From positions 1 through 64,000 of the forward strand of contig JAEWCQ010000022.1 of assembly GCA_023390555.1 (NCBI GenBank): 64,000 nt of DNA. The letters run 5' to 3'. Shown in pieces: positions 8,280 to 17,208 of the stretch (positions within the stretch are counted from its first letter, which is position 1; each line of letters begins with the position of its first letter). The position numbers and the translations under genes were made by a program. The notes under the pieces were generated by a model, which ran no database searches, had not been told where the DNA came from, and worked only from the letters and a program-made list of their open reading frames with translations. Origin of the DNA: Bacillota bacterium. Its GTDB lineage: Bacteria; Bacillota; Clostridia; Lachnospirales; Lachnospiraceae.

Positions 8280-10010
8280 TCATTCACACAACGCATCCTC
8301 TTTCTTTAAAGAATTTATCCTTTCCGTAATATAGGAATATAAATTCTGAATAGAAACTCTCTCCATTTTATCTAAATCACCATACTCTATTTCGAAATCA
8401 TATTTTTCTTCCAAGGCAGCAATTATTTTTAAAAATGAAATTGAGTCTATGCCTTGCTCACGCAAATCATCCCTATGGTTAAGCTCCTTTTGAATGTTTC
8501 CCAAAGAATAATTAATAACTCCAGTTAATTCCGCATACTTCCCCTCTTCACTCTTAAACAGATCTCGTAACTCTAATTCTAACTCTTCTTTTAATTTTTT
8601 TATATTTACTTTTGAATTCGACAAATAGGTGAACTTATCATATATTTTTATATAGTCTGGCCTGTAATGCGCAGGAAGTTTTGAAGCAAGTATTTGATAA
8701 AAATATTCGCTATTTTTTAATTTACTATCGATAAACGACACAACAATCTGCTTCTTATTGTATACCATTCCAACCGTAATACTATCATTCACATTCCCAT
8801 CGGCCTGTAGTACATAATCAATTTCATTTGTATTCATTCTTTTTCCATTAATTTTAACTTGATTATCTTTTCTTCCAATATATTCCAATATTCCATCTTC
8901 ATATTCTTTAACATAATCACCAGTACATAGACATACGACACCATTTTCCATAACAAATTTCTGCTGTGTATACTCTTTATTGTTATAATAACCTTTTGCT
9001 AATCCTGGACCGTAGCAAAATAATTCACCGATTCCATTTTCATCAGGATCCTTTAATAAAAAGTTCATATTATCAATCACTTTCCCAATATAGATCTTCT
9101 TACTCGATTTCAACAATTCGTAATAGGAAAAGCATGAACTCGTTTCGGCCATACCATATTCATTAATTAATCTTGTATCCGGATAACGATCAAAATGCTT
9201 TTTCACAAGCCCGATTCCTAATTTTTCTCCTGCCACTAATACATATCGTAATGTTGTAACCTCTTTCGCATATTTCAAATATTCCAAATATAAGGAAGGA
9301 ACCATATCAAAATGTGTTACGTGATATTTATTAACAAAACTATGTAATGTCCGCATACTCATCAAATCGTTTTCTTGCACCATAACCAAGGTTCCACCTG
9401 ACAATAAGGTTGAAAAATAATCCTGCACTGAACTTGTGTATGAACAGGAGGGCACCTGTAATGACTTATCCTTTATCCCTAATGCATAATAATCGATTGA
9501 CCATGTAATTGTGTTAAGAATTGATTGATGTGTGATAGAAACACCATTCGGTAATCCAGTTGATCCCGATGTATAAATCAAACAAAACAAATCTGTTTCT
9601 TTATAGGAATAATCCTTTAGTTCTTCATCAAATTCCACAAAATCAACAATAATTTTTTCTACCCTGTCATCAAAACAATCCTTTGTCTCTTCTGTACAAA
9701 CCACAATAGAAACAGCTGCATTATTAACCATATAGTTAATTCTTTCTAATGGATATGATGAATCAATTGGTAAATAAGCTCTTCCAACTTTTATTATAGC
9801 TAAAATACTTGCCATCAATGAAAATGAGCGTCCTATGCAAACACCAATCACTTCACAATTGTTATTTTCAGATTTCAGTAATACATTTCCTATGGCATTC
9901 GCGTATTGATTAAGCTGCAAATATGACATTTCCCCTTCATGGTCAGATTCTAATGCAATCTTATTTGGTATTTTTCTTGCTATTTCACTAAATTTATCAT
10001 TCATATACAT
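8280..10010 (-). CDS. Adenylation domain fused to a carrier domain; lacks the alpha-amino anchor
   Basis: This 576-residue protein activates a carboxylic acid with ATP and loads it on its own carrier. ANL motifs are intact: A3 'YTSGSTGLPNG' (146-156), A5 'NEYGMAET' (283-290), A7 'TGDY' (363-366), A8 'IGRKDNQVKINGKR' (about 378-391), and A10 Lys467. The carrier domain carries the phosphopantetheine Ser523 in 'GIDSISF'. At the position of GrsA Asp235, which binds the alpha-amino group, the sequence reads 'SYTSSVQDYF', so a Thr (192) replaces Asp. That points to a substrate without an alpha-amino group. The ATG at 10010 follows GAGGTGAT. Confidence 0.88.
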   Translation of the reverse strand: MYMNDKFSEIARKIPNKIALESDHEGEMSYLQLNQYANAIGNVLLKSENNNCEVIGVCIGRSFSLMASILAIIKVGRAYLPIDSSYPLERINYMVNNAAVSIVVCTEETKDCFDDRVEKIIVDFVEFDEELKDYSYKETDLFCLIYTSGSTGLPNGVSITHQSILNTITWSIDYYALGIKDKSLQVPSCSYTSSVQDYFSTLLSGGTLVMVQENDLMSMRTLHSFVNKYHVTHFDMVPSLYLEYLKYAKEVTTLRYVLVAGEKLGIGLVKKHFDRYPDTRLINEYGMAETSSCFSYYELLKSSKKIYIGKVIDNMNFLLKDPDENGIGELFCYGPGLAKGYYNNKEYTQQKFVMENGVVCLCTGDYVKEYEDGILEYIGRKDNQVKINGKRMNTNEIDYVLQADGNVNDSITVGMVYNKKQIVVSFIDSKLKNSEYFYQILASKLPAHYRPDYIKIYDKFTYLSNSKVNIKKLKEELELELRDLFKSEEGKYAELTGVINYSLGNIQKELNHRDDLREQGIDSISFLKIIAALEEKYDFEIEYGDLDKMERVSIQNLYSYITERINSLKKEDALCE

Positions 10011-10022
10011 ATAATTATCACC

Positions 10023-10718
10023 TCATTCATTCATTATTTCTATTAAAGAATCCATGCAACCTGTTTTGGATACAAAAAAAGCTTCTGCATATTTTACTTT
10101 TGACAATGCGATACATGCTGCTCTGTAACCATTGAGATATGTTGCCGTTTCTATGAAATTGAGTCTTTTCTGTGATCCATATTGGTTCATAATACGAACT
10201 TTTTCACCAAAGTAATCTGTTATATTGATCAGATAATTGCATGGTAAAGGATAAAATATTTCATAAAAATACAGATCTATATTTTGTGTGTTATTTATAG
10301 AATTTCCCAATAGCTTTAATACAATGTTATGATCAGGATGTTCATCTCCAATCCATGGTAACAAAATCATTTCCGGGTTTATTTGCTCGATTATTTTTCT
10401 TAATTCAAAAGATGCCCCTCTCTCCTCCTTATATAAAAAAGTATCCAAAAAATTCAAATAAACCAATTTTACTTCTGGATAGTTTTCCCATGCCATCTGC
10501 GATTCTTTCTCACGTATTTCTTTTTTCGGTGAATGTTGATTCGTAAGAAATACGATTGTAACACTTGTCCCCATTGACAGGTACTTCAAAATAGTGCCCC
10601 CGCAACCAATTGCCTCATCGTCACAATGAGGAGCAAGAACCAGGATACCAGAATACCTCTTTGGCTTTAGCATGGGTAAATCTTCTGGCTTTTTTAAAAA
10701 CTCCAGTACATTTTTCAC
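10023..10718 (-). CDS. PIG-L family zinc deacetylase
   Basis: This 231-residue protein is a LmbE/PIG-L de-N-acetylase. The zinc and catalytic motif 'PHCDDE' is at residues 30-35, and the second metal motif 'HPDH' at 127-130. Characterised members remove acetyl from N-acetylglucosamine conjugates in GPI, mycothiol, bacillithiol and aminoglycoside pathways such as butirosin BtrD. In this cluster it would expose a free amine on a sugar added by one of the glycosyltransferases, creating an acceptor for amidination or for a BtrH-type acyl transfer. The linkage to a sugar is inferred. It sits between hemL and an adenylation gene with gaps under 20 bp. Confidence 0.85.
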   Translation of the reverse strand: MKNVLEFLKKPEDLPMLKPKRYSGILVLAPHCDDEAIGCGGTILKYLSMGTSVTIVFLTNQHSPKKEIREKESQMAWENYPEVKLVYLNFLDTFLYKEERGASFELRKIIEQINPEMILLPWIGDEHPDHNIVLKLLGNSINNTQNIDLYFYEIFYPLPCNYLINITDYFGEKVRIMNQYGSQKRLNFIETATYLNGYRAACIALSKVKYAEAFFVSKTGCMDSLIEIMNE

Positions 10719-10733
10719 GTTCCTTTTCCCCTC

Positions 10734-12008
10734 TTACTTGAAGTACTCTCGTACCTTTTCTAAGATATAATCAATCTCTTTCTCTCCATGCATACTTGAC
10801 AGAAATATAGCTTCAAATTGTGATGGTGCGAAATATATTCCCTTATTTAACATATACTTAAAAAATTTAGCATACTCCTGAATATTTGATGTTTTTGCAC
10901 TCCTATCATTATCTACCTGTTCCTCAGTAAAGAAGATACAGCCAAGAGAACCAATATAATTAACACAATATCCTACCCCGACCTCTTTAAAAATAGCTTT
11001 TACTCCTTCAAATAATTTTTTCCCTGCTAATTCTAATTTATCGTAAATAGAGTTATCCCTTCCTAACAACTCTAATTGTGTGATTCCCGCTGTCATGGCA
11101 ATCGGATTACCACTTAGTGTACCAGCCTGGTATACCTCCCCATTAGGTGATAACAGATCCATGATTTCCTTTCTGCCACCAAAAGCACCAACGGGCATTC
11201 CTCCACCTATTATTTTCCCTAATGTTGTAAGATCTGCTTGTATGCCGAATTTCTCTTGCGCACCTCCCGCAGCTAATCTAAATCCTGTGATTACCTCATC
11301 AAAGATTAGCAACACTTTGTTATCTGTACACATGTTTCGTAGTTCCTGAAGAAAGTCCATTTCAGGAACAATAACCCCCATATTAGCAGCGACAGGTTCA
11401 ACAATTACCGCAGCAATCTGATCTCTATATTGTTCAAATAACTGCTTCACACTTTCTATGCTATTATATTCTGCCACTAGTGTTTCACCTACTGTTGATT
11501 CTGTCACACCTAAACTACTTGCTTTTGATAAACCTATTACTGCTGAGCCAGCAGAAACCAACATCGAATCACAATGTCCATGATAGCATCCTGAAAACTT
11601 AATTATCTTTGTTCTGTTTGTATAGGCTCTTGCAAGTCGTAATGCACTCATTACTGCTTCTGTACCTGAATTAACCATACGAACTTTCTCAATGCTTGAA
11701 ACCATATCACAAATCATTTCTGCCATTTTAACTTCTTTATATGTTACTGTTCCATAACTCATTCCCTTTTGACATGCCTCTAAAACTTTTTCTAAGATTT
11801 CCGGATTATTATGCCCTAGAATCATAGGCCCCCATGAACCCAATAAATCGATATAACTTCTACCATCAACGTCATATAAATAAGCTCCCTGGGCTTTATC
11901 AATAAATATAGGCGAATGATCAACCGATAAAAAAGCCCGAACAGGACTATTCACTCCACCTGGTATATATTGCTTGGCTATTTTAAAATACTCGTCTGAC
12001 TTGCTCAT
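10734..12008 (-). CDS. hemL: Glutamate-1-semialdehyde 2,1-aminomutase
   Basis: The protein (424 residues) is a canonical GSA aminomutase, a PLP enzyme that converts glutamate-1-semialdehyde to 5-aminolevulinate. Diagnostic segments are present: 'PGGVNSPVRAF' (16-26), 'GSWGPMILGH' (57-66), 'MVNSGTEAVMSALRLAR' (111-127), 'IFDEVITGFR' (235-244), and the PLP Lys265 in 'TTLGKIIGGGMPVGAFGG'. The gene overlaps hemA by 26 bp, so the pair is coupled. No other heme genes (hemB, hemC, hemD) are nearby, and both neighbours are secondary-metabolism genes. Its product is therefore probably a dedicated building block rather than a heme precursor. Confidence 0.93.
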   Translation of the reverse strand: MSKSDEYFKIAKQYIPGGVNSPVRAFLSVDHSPIFIDKAQGAYLYDVDGRSYIDLLGSWGPMILGHNNPEILEKVLEACQKGMSYGTVTYKEVKMAEMICDMVSSIEKVRMVNSGTEAVMSALRLARAYTNRTKIIKFSGCYHGHCDSMLVSAGSAVIGLSKASSLGVTESTVGETLVAEYNSIESVKQLFEQYRDQIAAVIVEPVAANMGVIVPEMDFLQELRNMCTDNKVLLIFDEVITGFRLAAGGAQEKFGIQADLTTLGKIIGGGMPVGAFGGRKEIMDLLSPNGEVYQAGTLSGNPIAMTAGITQLELLGRDNSIYDKLELAGKKLFEGVKAIFKEVGVGYCVNYIGSLGCIFFTEEQVDNDRSAKTSNIQEYAKFFKYMLNKGIYFAPSQFEAIFLSSMHGEKEIDYILEKVREYFK

Positions 12009-13251
12009 CTATCTCACCTCCCAATTCATCCTGACACACACCATATATTCCACTCACATACTTTTTAAATGCATCATAATCGACTCTCTTCTTTAAACAA
12101 AAAAACATTTTATTTAGAGATTTATTTAACGCATGATCAATCGCTTCTTCCATAGCAAGTGCATCTGAGTCTGAGATTTTTTTCAATGTTTTTGTCATTC
12201 TCTTTTTTATATCTTCTGACAGTGAATCTGTAATTGCAACTATATTAGTATATAAATCCTTATATATGTACCACTCTTCAAATTCAGCAATTTTACTGTC
12301 CATTATTTTTAATACATTTTTTTTATAGTTTTTCATTGTATCTGATAAATCCTGTACTTTAAAATCATCAATATTGTACAATACGACGCTTCCCGTATCC
12401 GCAATTCTTGGTTCAATATCTCTTGGCACAGCTAAATCTATCACAATCGTGTTTTTTTCTCGTATAGAGGTCGTAAAATCTTCATAGGTTAACGTATAAT
12501 GATTACTTTTTGTAGCACTGACAATAATGTCACATATATCCAAATACCGAATTCTTTCATCATATGGTATACTTATGCATCCAACTGGAACGATCACTTT
12601 ACTATTTTTATACTGCCGCACTGTCATATACACCCTGGCACCTTTTTTTACTAAGGCTTTTGTAACTTCATTTCCCATCACTCCATTACCCAAAACCATA
12701 CAACGTTTTCCACTTAAGTCGATTTTGTTATCCCTTAACTTGTTCAATAACGAGTCAATTATCGATGTACATTCCTGCGGCAGCTTAATATCTGTCCTTA
12801 TTTTTTTCCCCGCACTAATTGCTTTTTCAAATAATACAGATAACACTTTTCCTATAAAGTCCTGTTCCTTAGAAATTATAATAGCTGATTTAATTTGTGT
12901 TAAGATTTGTTCTTCTCCAATAATTCGTGAACGAAGTCCAGAAGCTAGCAAAAACAAATCTCTTATTGCAAGATCCTCTGTATCAACAAATAAAAAACAA
13001 GCTACATAATCAATATAATTAAGCTGTCTTTGTTCACATATTATCTCAAAGATCTCTTTTGTAACATCTTCCTCAGAATAAACCCATGCTTCCATTCGAT
13101 TGCAGGTTGATACAATTACCATGTTCACGTCGCTATATATTTTTTTTATTTTATCAAAAATTGCAATAATATCATTTTGATTCAAAGCAAATTTTTCACG
13201 CTGTTCAATAGATAAATCATTATGATTAACCCCAAACATTCGTATGCTCAT
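11983..13251 (-). CDS. hemA: Glutamyl-tRNA reductase
   Basis: This 422-residue enzyme reduces glutamyl-tRNA to glutamate-1-semialdehyde using NADPH, the first step of the C5 route to 5-aminolevulinate. The catalytic Cys50 lies in 'VSTCNRMEAW', and the early 'FGVNHNDLSIEQREK' motif and 'GLRSRIIGEEQILTQIK' are typical. The NADPH domain shows 'VLGNGVMGNEVTKALVKKGA'. A C-terminal helical dimerisation region completes the normal length. A canonical 'RVFF'-type regulatory tail is not obvious. It lies 21 bp from the amidinotransferase and overlaps hemL. The tRNA-dependent C5 route inside a natural-product cluster is unusual, since known C5N-forming clusters use 5-aminolevulinate synthase. Confidence 0.93.
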   Translation of the reverse strand: MSIRMFGVNHNDLSIEQREKFALNQNDIIAIFDKIKKIYSDVNMVIVSTCNRMEAWVYSEEDVTKEIFEIICEQRQLNYIDYVACFLFVDTEDLAIRDLFLLASGLRSRIIGEEQILTQIKSAIIISKEQDFIGKVLSVLFEKAISAGKKIRTDIKLPQECTSIIDSLLNKLRDNKIDLSGKRCMVLGNGVMGNEVTKALVKKGARVYMTVRQYKNSKVIVPVGCISIPYDERIRYLDICDIIVSATKSNHYTLTYEDFTTSIREKNTIVIDLAVPRDIEPRIADTGSVVLYNIDDFKVQDLSDTMKNYKKNVLKIMDSKIAEFEEWYIYKDLYTNIVAITDSLSEDIKKRMTKTLKKISDSDALAMEEAIDHALNKSLNKMFFCLKKRVDYDAFKKYVSGIYGVCQDELGGEIDEQVRRVF

Positions 13252-13272
13252 CTTTTTTTCTCCCCTTCCTTA

Positions 13273-14286
13273 CTAGTATTTTCTTCTTATGTCCAATGTA
13301 ACACAATGGAATCCTCCACCTAACGTTCTAGCATGTCGCAATTCTAACGGGATTGTGTCTATATTATGTTTCTCCAATAATTTTATTAAAGCCTTTTGTT
13401 GTTTACAAACAATAGCCAAATTCGGATTCAGCATAATAAAATTCATACCAATCCAAGTTGATCCGTACGCAATGTCTGTATACCCAATATCAACCATCTC
13501 AGGTGCTTGTATCACTTCCCAGTCATCAAATACCGCTGGTAAATTATCCTTATTTACTCTTGACGGATTCACTAGAACTAAACCCTCTCTTAGTAATGTC
13601 AGTGTTGTATCAATATGTGTATACTTATACATGTTTTCACACAAATGAACTTTATATTTCTCTCCCAAAACAGTTTGTAACCATTTTGCTCCCGTTTTAT
13701 TTCCAGAAGAAGAGACAAGATAAATAATATCTTTCCCTGCACGTAACACATTTGCGGCATCAAAAACTGGCTCATACTCATTTAATGCAATTTTGCCCAA
13801 GTCAGTATCATTATACATTTCATCCAGTAATCTAGGTTTAGGAGCTGATATCCACTTTGTACCAGTCTCAATACATTCCATCATAAAATCTTTATAAGCG
13901 ATTGTTTCAAACAATCTAGAACGCAATGACATAGGTGTTTCAATTATTGTATCTTCAATTGCCAACAAAATGTCCCTCGGGCAATAATTGTACATCCCAT
14001 CCGATTTCCAATCAGGTGAAGCAAATATCTTTGATGGATCTGTTTTTTCTGGTCTTCTTACTTTAATATTTAGCATTTGCAATGTTTCAACTAACTTTTC
14101 CAGATCTTCTTCTGTTTCCTTTAAAATTTTATCAGGGAATTTGCCGGAGATCATCGTTCCTTCATCGCAATCACTCTGAATTACTTTTAATCCCTTATCC
14201 ATAATAGGTATTTGTGCCCCGTCAACTCGTCCAACTATTATTTCCTCTAAAGGATCCCATTCGTTTCTTACTTTTACAATACTCAT
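13273..14286 (-). CDS. Arginine:amine amidinotransferase
   Basis: This 337-residue protein belongs to the glycine/inosamine amidinotransferase family (relatives: AGAT, StrB1). It moves the amidino group of arginine to an amine through a Cys-bound intermediate. The catalytic residues are visible: Asp176 in 'VFDAANVLR', His224 in 'KYTHIDTTL', and Cys328 in 'GGGFHCVTLDIRR'. The N-terminal 'VRNEWDPLEEIIVGR' is the family opening. The acceptor cannot be read from the sequence. Two candidates fit the neighbours: the amine of 5-aminolevulinate made by the adjacent HemA/HemL, or an amino sugar freed by the PIG-L deacetylase. Confidence 0.9.
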   Translation of the reverse strand: MSIVKVRNEWDPLEEIIVGRVDGAQIPIMDKGLKVIQSDCDEGTMISGKFPDKILKETEEDLEKLVETLQMLNIKVRRPEKTDPSKIFASPDWKSDGMYNYCPRDILLAIEDTIIETPMSLRSRLFETIAYKDFMMECIETGTKWISAPKPRLLDEMYNDTDLGKIALNEYEPVFDAANVLRAGKDIIYLVSSSGNKTGAKWLQTVLGEKYKVHLCENMYKYTHIDTTLTLLREGLVLVNPSRVNKDNLPAVFDDWEVIQAPEMVDIGYTDIAYGSTWIGMNFIMLNPNLAIVCKQQKALIKLLEKHNIDTIPLELRHARTLGGGFHCVTLDIRRKY

Positions 14287-14350
14287 TTTTCACTTTCCCC
14301 CTATATTGGTTAATTTATCAAAGGTTTTGTATAAAGATACGGTTCTTATC

Positions 14351-16153
14351 TCAGTCAACTTCTTCTATAAATTGAACAACATCCTCTAAGGTAGAAAAAT
14401 AGCCGATGTCTAACTGTTCATCCGAAAATTCCATATCAAACTCATCTTCCATATAAACTAAAAAACGAACATAATTTAATGAGTCAAACAACAATTGTAT
14501 CTCCGTATCCATATTCTGATTTGTTATTTTTATCTCAGTAATCTTTAAAATAATCTCACATATTTTTTCTTTTACGCTTTTTCCATTGTTATCCTCCGTG
14601 TTATTTCCACGATTCTCTTCTTGTGTGCCAGCTAACCTACTTTCATAGAAATCTTTTAGTAGTTTTTTTATAAAGATTCGATCAAGCTTTCCATTTTTAT
14701 TAACTGGCATTTTTTCTATAAATACGTATAGCAAAGGAACTTTATATTCTGGTAAATACTCGGATAAATATTTTTTTAGTTCTTCTTGATTTATTTCAAT
14801 GCTGCTTTCAATACAGGCACATAATAAGAAGTTATTCCCTTCTTCATTTGTTAAGCAACAAACGCCTGCATTATCAATATTATGAAACTTGATCATTCTC
14901 TGCTCAATTTCCTCTGGTTGTATCTTCTTACCGCGAATTTTTATTTGATTATCCACTCTTCCGTATATTTCAAAGTCACCTTCTTCATTTATTCTTCCAT
15001 AATCACCTGTTCGAAACGTGATTCGATTGGAATCCTTCGGGTCACAGCAGAATCTATGCTGTTCATCACCATTTAGATATCCGAGTGTCCCATATTGTGT
15101 ATTGATATAGATTTCTCCAATTTCATCAGAAGTACACGGCTTTCCTTCTTCATTTAAGATATCGACTCTTGTTTCCTGATTTATTCTTTTCCCTACAGGA
15201 ATATTTTCTTTTCTACTATCCTCAAATTTTAATTTATGGTAAAACTTTGCTAATGTTGTCTCAGTTGGACCATATAAGTTATAGAAATTGATCTCTGTAT
15301 TTTCAAAAAAAGCATAAAATTTTTTGACAAAATAATTCTTTAGTGGCTCACCTGCAAATAAAAGATATCTCAAATTTGCAAGATCCGTTTCATCATTAGA
15401 CGTACCAATCACACTTGAAAATAATGACGGAATAATATGTAATACCTGAACATCATATTTTGTAATCCATTCTTTTAACTTTAATGGATTTTTTATTGTA
15501 CTTTTTTCAGCTAATATAACTTTCGCCCCTGCACATAATGGTACAAATATATCTCTTAAAAATGGGTCAAAGGTGGGTAAGGTGCACTGACCGCATATCC
15601 AGGAAGAATCTATACTTAATTCTTCTATTTCCCATTTTATAAATTGATACAAACTTTCGTATCGCCCTATAATCCCTTTTGGTTCTCCCGTTGTTCCAGA
15701 TGTAAAATATATATATGCCTCATCCTGATTCATCTGTAATGAAACTTCATGAATTGTAGTGAAATCAATATAATAGTACGCTTCAACTTTTCTAGCTTCA
15801 TATTCGCCCTGAAGTATTTCATTCATGATTCCTAATCCTTTTTCATCCGTAATAATAATATTGGGTTGAACGAATGTAATATATTTTCTTATTTGATTTA
15901 ATGGTTCAGATTGATCAAGAGGTACAAAAACATGCCTAGAACGAACGGAAGCGATTATTCCATAAACACAATCTATTATTGAGTCAAATAGCAATGCAAC
16001 TCTTTTCTTTTTTTCATCTTTATCGTTTATTGATTTTAAGATACTTCTGGTTTTTTCCTCCAGGTCTTTGTATGTAACACTCAAATGATGCAATCCTAAC
16101 GCATCTTTATGTCCATATTCATAAAAGTTTTTTTCTAATGTTTCCTTTATCAA
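14351..16153 (-). CDS. Adenylation domain fused to a carrier domain; amino-acid type
   Basis: This 600-residue protein has a full adenylation domain: A3 'FTSGTTGEPKG' (150-160), A5 'YNLYGPTET' (291-299), A7 'TGDYG' (382-386), and A10 'NKNGKLDR' with Lys489. A carrier domain follows with Ser558 in 'LLFDSLNYV'. Unlike the other adenylation gene, it keeps Asp196 in 'LPTFDPFLRDIF', at the position of GrsA Asp235, so an alpha-amino acid is the likely substrate. There is no condensation domain. The acyl group is probably handed over by one of the BtrH-like proteins; one is encoded 21 bp downstream. Which amino acid is used cannot be told reliably by eye. Confidence 0.88.
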   Translation of the reverse strand: MIKETLEKNFYEYGHKDALGLHHLSVTYKDLEEKTRSILKSINDKDEKKKRVALLFDSIIDCVYGIIASVRSRHVFVPLDQSEPLNQIRKYITFVQPNIIITDEKGLGIMNEILQGEYEARKVEAYYYIDFTTIHEVSLQMNQDEAYIYFTSGTTGEPKGIIGRYESLYQFIKWEIEELSIDSSWICGQCTLPTFDPFLRDIFVPLCAGAKVILAEKSTIKNPLKLKEWITKYDVQVLHIIPSLFSSVIGTSNDETDLANLRYLLFAGEPLKNYFVKKFYAFFENTEINFYNLYGPTETTLAKFYHKLKFEDSRKENIPVGKRINQETRVDILNEEGKPCTSDEIGEIYINTQYGTLGYLNGDEQHRFCCDPKDSNRITFRTGDYGRINEEGDFEIYGRVDNQIKIRGKKIQPEEIEQRMIKFHNIDNAGVCCLTNEEGNNFLLCACIESSIEINQEELKKYLSEYLPEYKVPLLYVFIEKMPVNKNGKLDRIFIKKLLKDFYESRLAGTQEENRGNNTEDNNGKSVKEKICEIILKITEIKITNQNMDTEIQLLFDSLNYVRFLVYMEDEFDMEFSDEQLDIGYFSTLEDVVQFIEEVD

Positions 16154-16174
16154 AATGTATTTTCCTCTCTGTGG

Positions 16175-17194
16175 CTATACTTTAAAAATTTCTTCTCTTA
16201 CCAAGTTATCTATGTTAATAATTTTTTTCATATATTCTACAATTCTTCCAATCAAGATATCTTTTTTTGAGGAGAATCTTAACTTTAGAAGAATTGATAA
16301 TATTTTTTCCCATATTGCTATACATGCACTGATCAATTGGTACAATATTTCTGCATTTTTTACAAATAAACTATTTTCCATTAAAATCTTGCAAGAAAGT
16401 GAAAAAAGTTTTCGCTTACGATTAATCGAATATAATTGATAATACATATTCTCTATTTCCTCATATGAAATCATTCTTCCACACGTACAGACCTTTACTA
16501 AATATTCTCTTAATAGGACTATGGCCTTCATTCCTTCATTCTCATTATCCGTCTTATAATATTTTGAAACATTTTTCATATTTTCATAAACCGCATTGCT
16601 ATACAAATTAGAGCGATTATGAAGTAATTGCGCTGTACTTATTTCTCGATCTATATATAATTCTTTCATAGCTATTGCATGACCCGTATATATATTATCT
16701 CCTCTGGGATTATTCGATCTTCTTGCATTTAACAGTAACTTGTAATCTATATCCCCCACATGCTTTGTTCTTTCCCCAACGTCCACAATATATGCTTTTT
16801 TGTTTTCAATTTTATTCACTATAATTGAATGTAAACTATTACTTTTCTGAAAATGTTTATCATACGGTAAATAAAAGATATCGACATCTGTAATTATTGG
16901 AATATTTTCGTTTAGCAAGTTGTAATCATTCTTTAAGATTTCTTCTTCACTCTTACATGTAGCATCTGTACTTATCAAATAGGTATTCAAATCACCAATC
17001 AATATTTCAGATGGTTCTCTTAAGATATTAATGGGATTGTCCTTTGAACCATCTATTCTAAAATTAAAACTTGTATTGATTAATAAATGTGAATGTTGAA
17101 ATCCGTAATACTCCAGTATTTGTCTTACACAATTATGTTTGCAACACGATTTATATTCTGAATAAAATATTATCTCATTTTCATATATCTTCAT
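16175..17194 (-). CDS. BtrH-like acyltransferase, third copy
   Basis: This 339-residue protein fits the BtrH N-terminal family. Cys17 and Cys18 in 'YKSCCKHNCVRQILEYYG' mark the likely nucleophile region. 'IPIITDVDIFYLPYDKHF' precedes His in 'SNSLHSIIVNKIENKKAYIVD', matching the strand-His-strand layout of the other copies and of cysteine-peptidase-like folds. The C-terminal half is helical. It lies between the exporter genes and an adenylation-carrier gene, so it could take the amino acid loaded there. Family members in butirosin-type clusters join a carrier-bound acyl group to an amine. The specific reaction here is inferred. Confidence 0.6.
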   Translation of the reverse strand: MKIYENEIIFYSEYKSCCKHNCVRQILEYYGFQHSHLLINTSFNFRIDGSKDNPINILREPSEILIGDLNTYLISTDATCKSEEEILKNDYNLLNENIPIITDVDIFYLPYDKHFQKSNSLHSIIVNKIENKKAYIVDVGERTKHVGDIDYKLLLNARRSNNPRGDNIYTGHAIAMKELYIDREISTAQLLHNRSNLYSNAVYENMKNVSKYYKTDNENEGMKAIVLLREYLVKVCTCGRMISYEEIENMYYQLYSINRKRKLFSLSCKILMENSLFVKNAEILYQLISACIAIWEKILSILLKLRFSSKKDILIGRIVEYMKKIINIDNLVREEIFKV

Positions 17195-17208
17195 TTTGCA
17201 TTCTCCCC

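Noticed and set aside
12008..13251. hemA/hemL as part of an ordinary heme operon
   Set aside because: No hemB, hemC, hemD or other tetrapyrrole gene is adjacent, and all neighbours on both sides are carrier, activation or transfer enzymes in the same operon.
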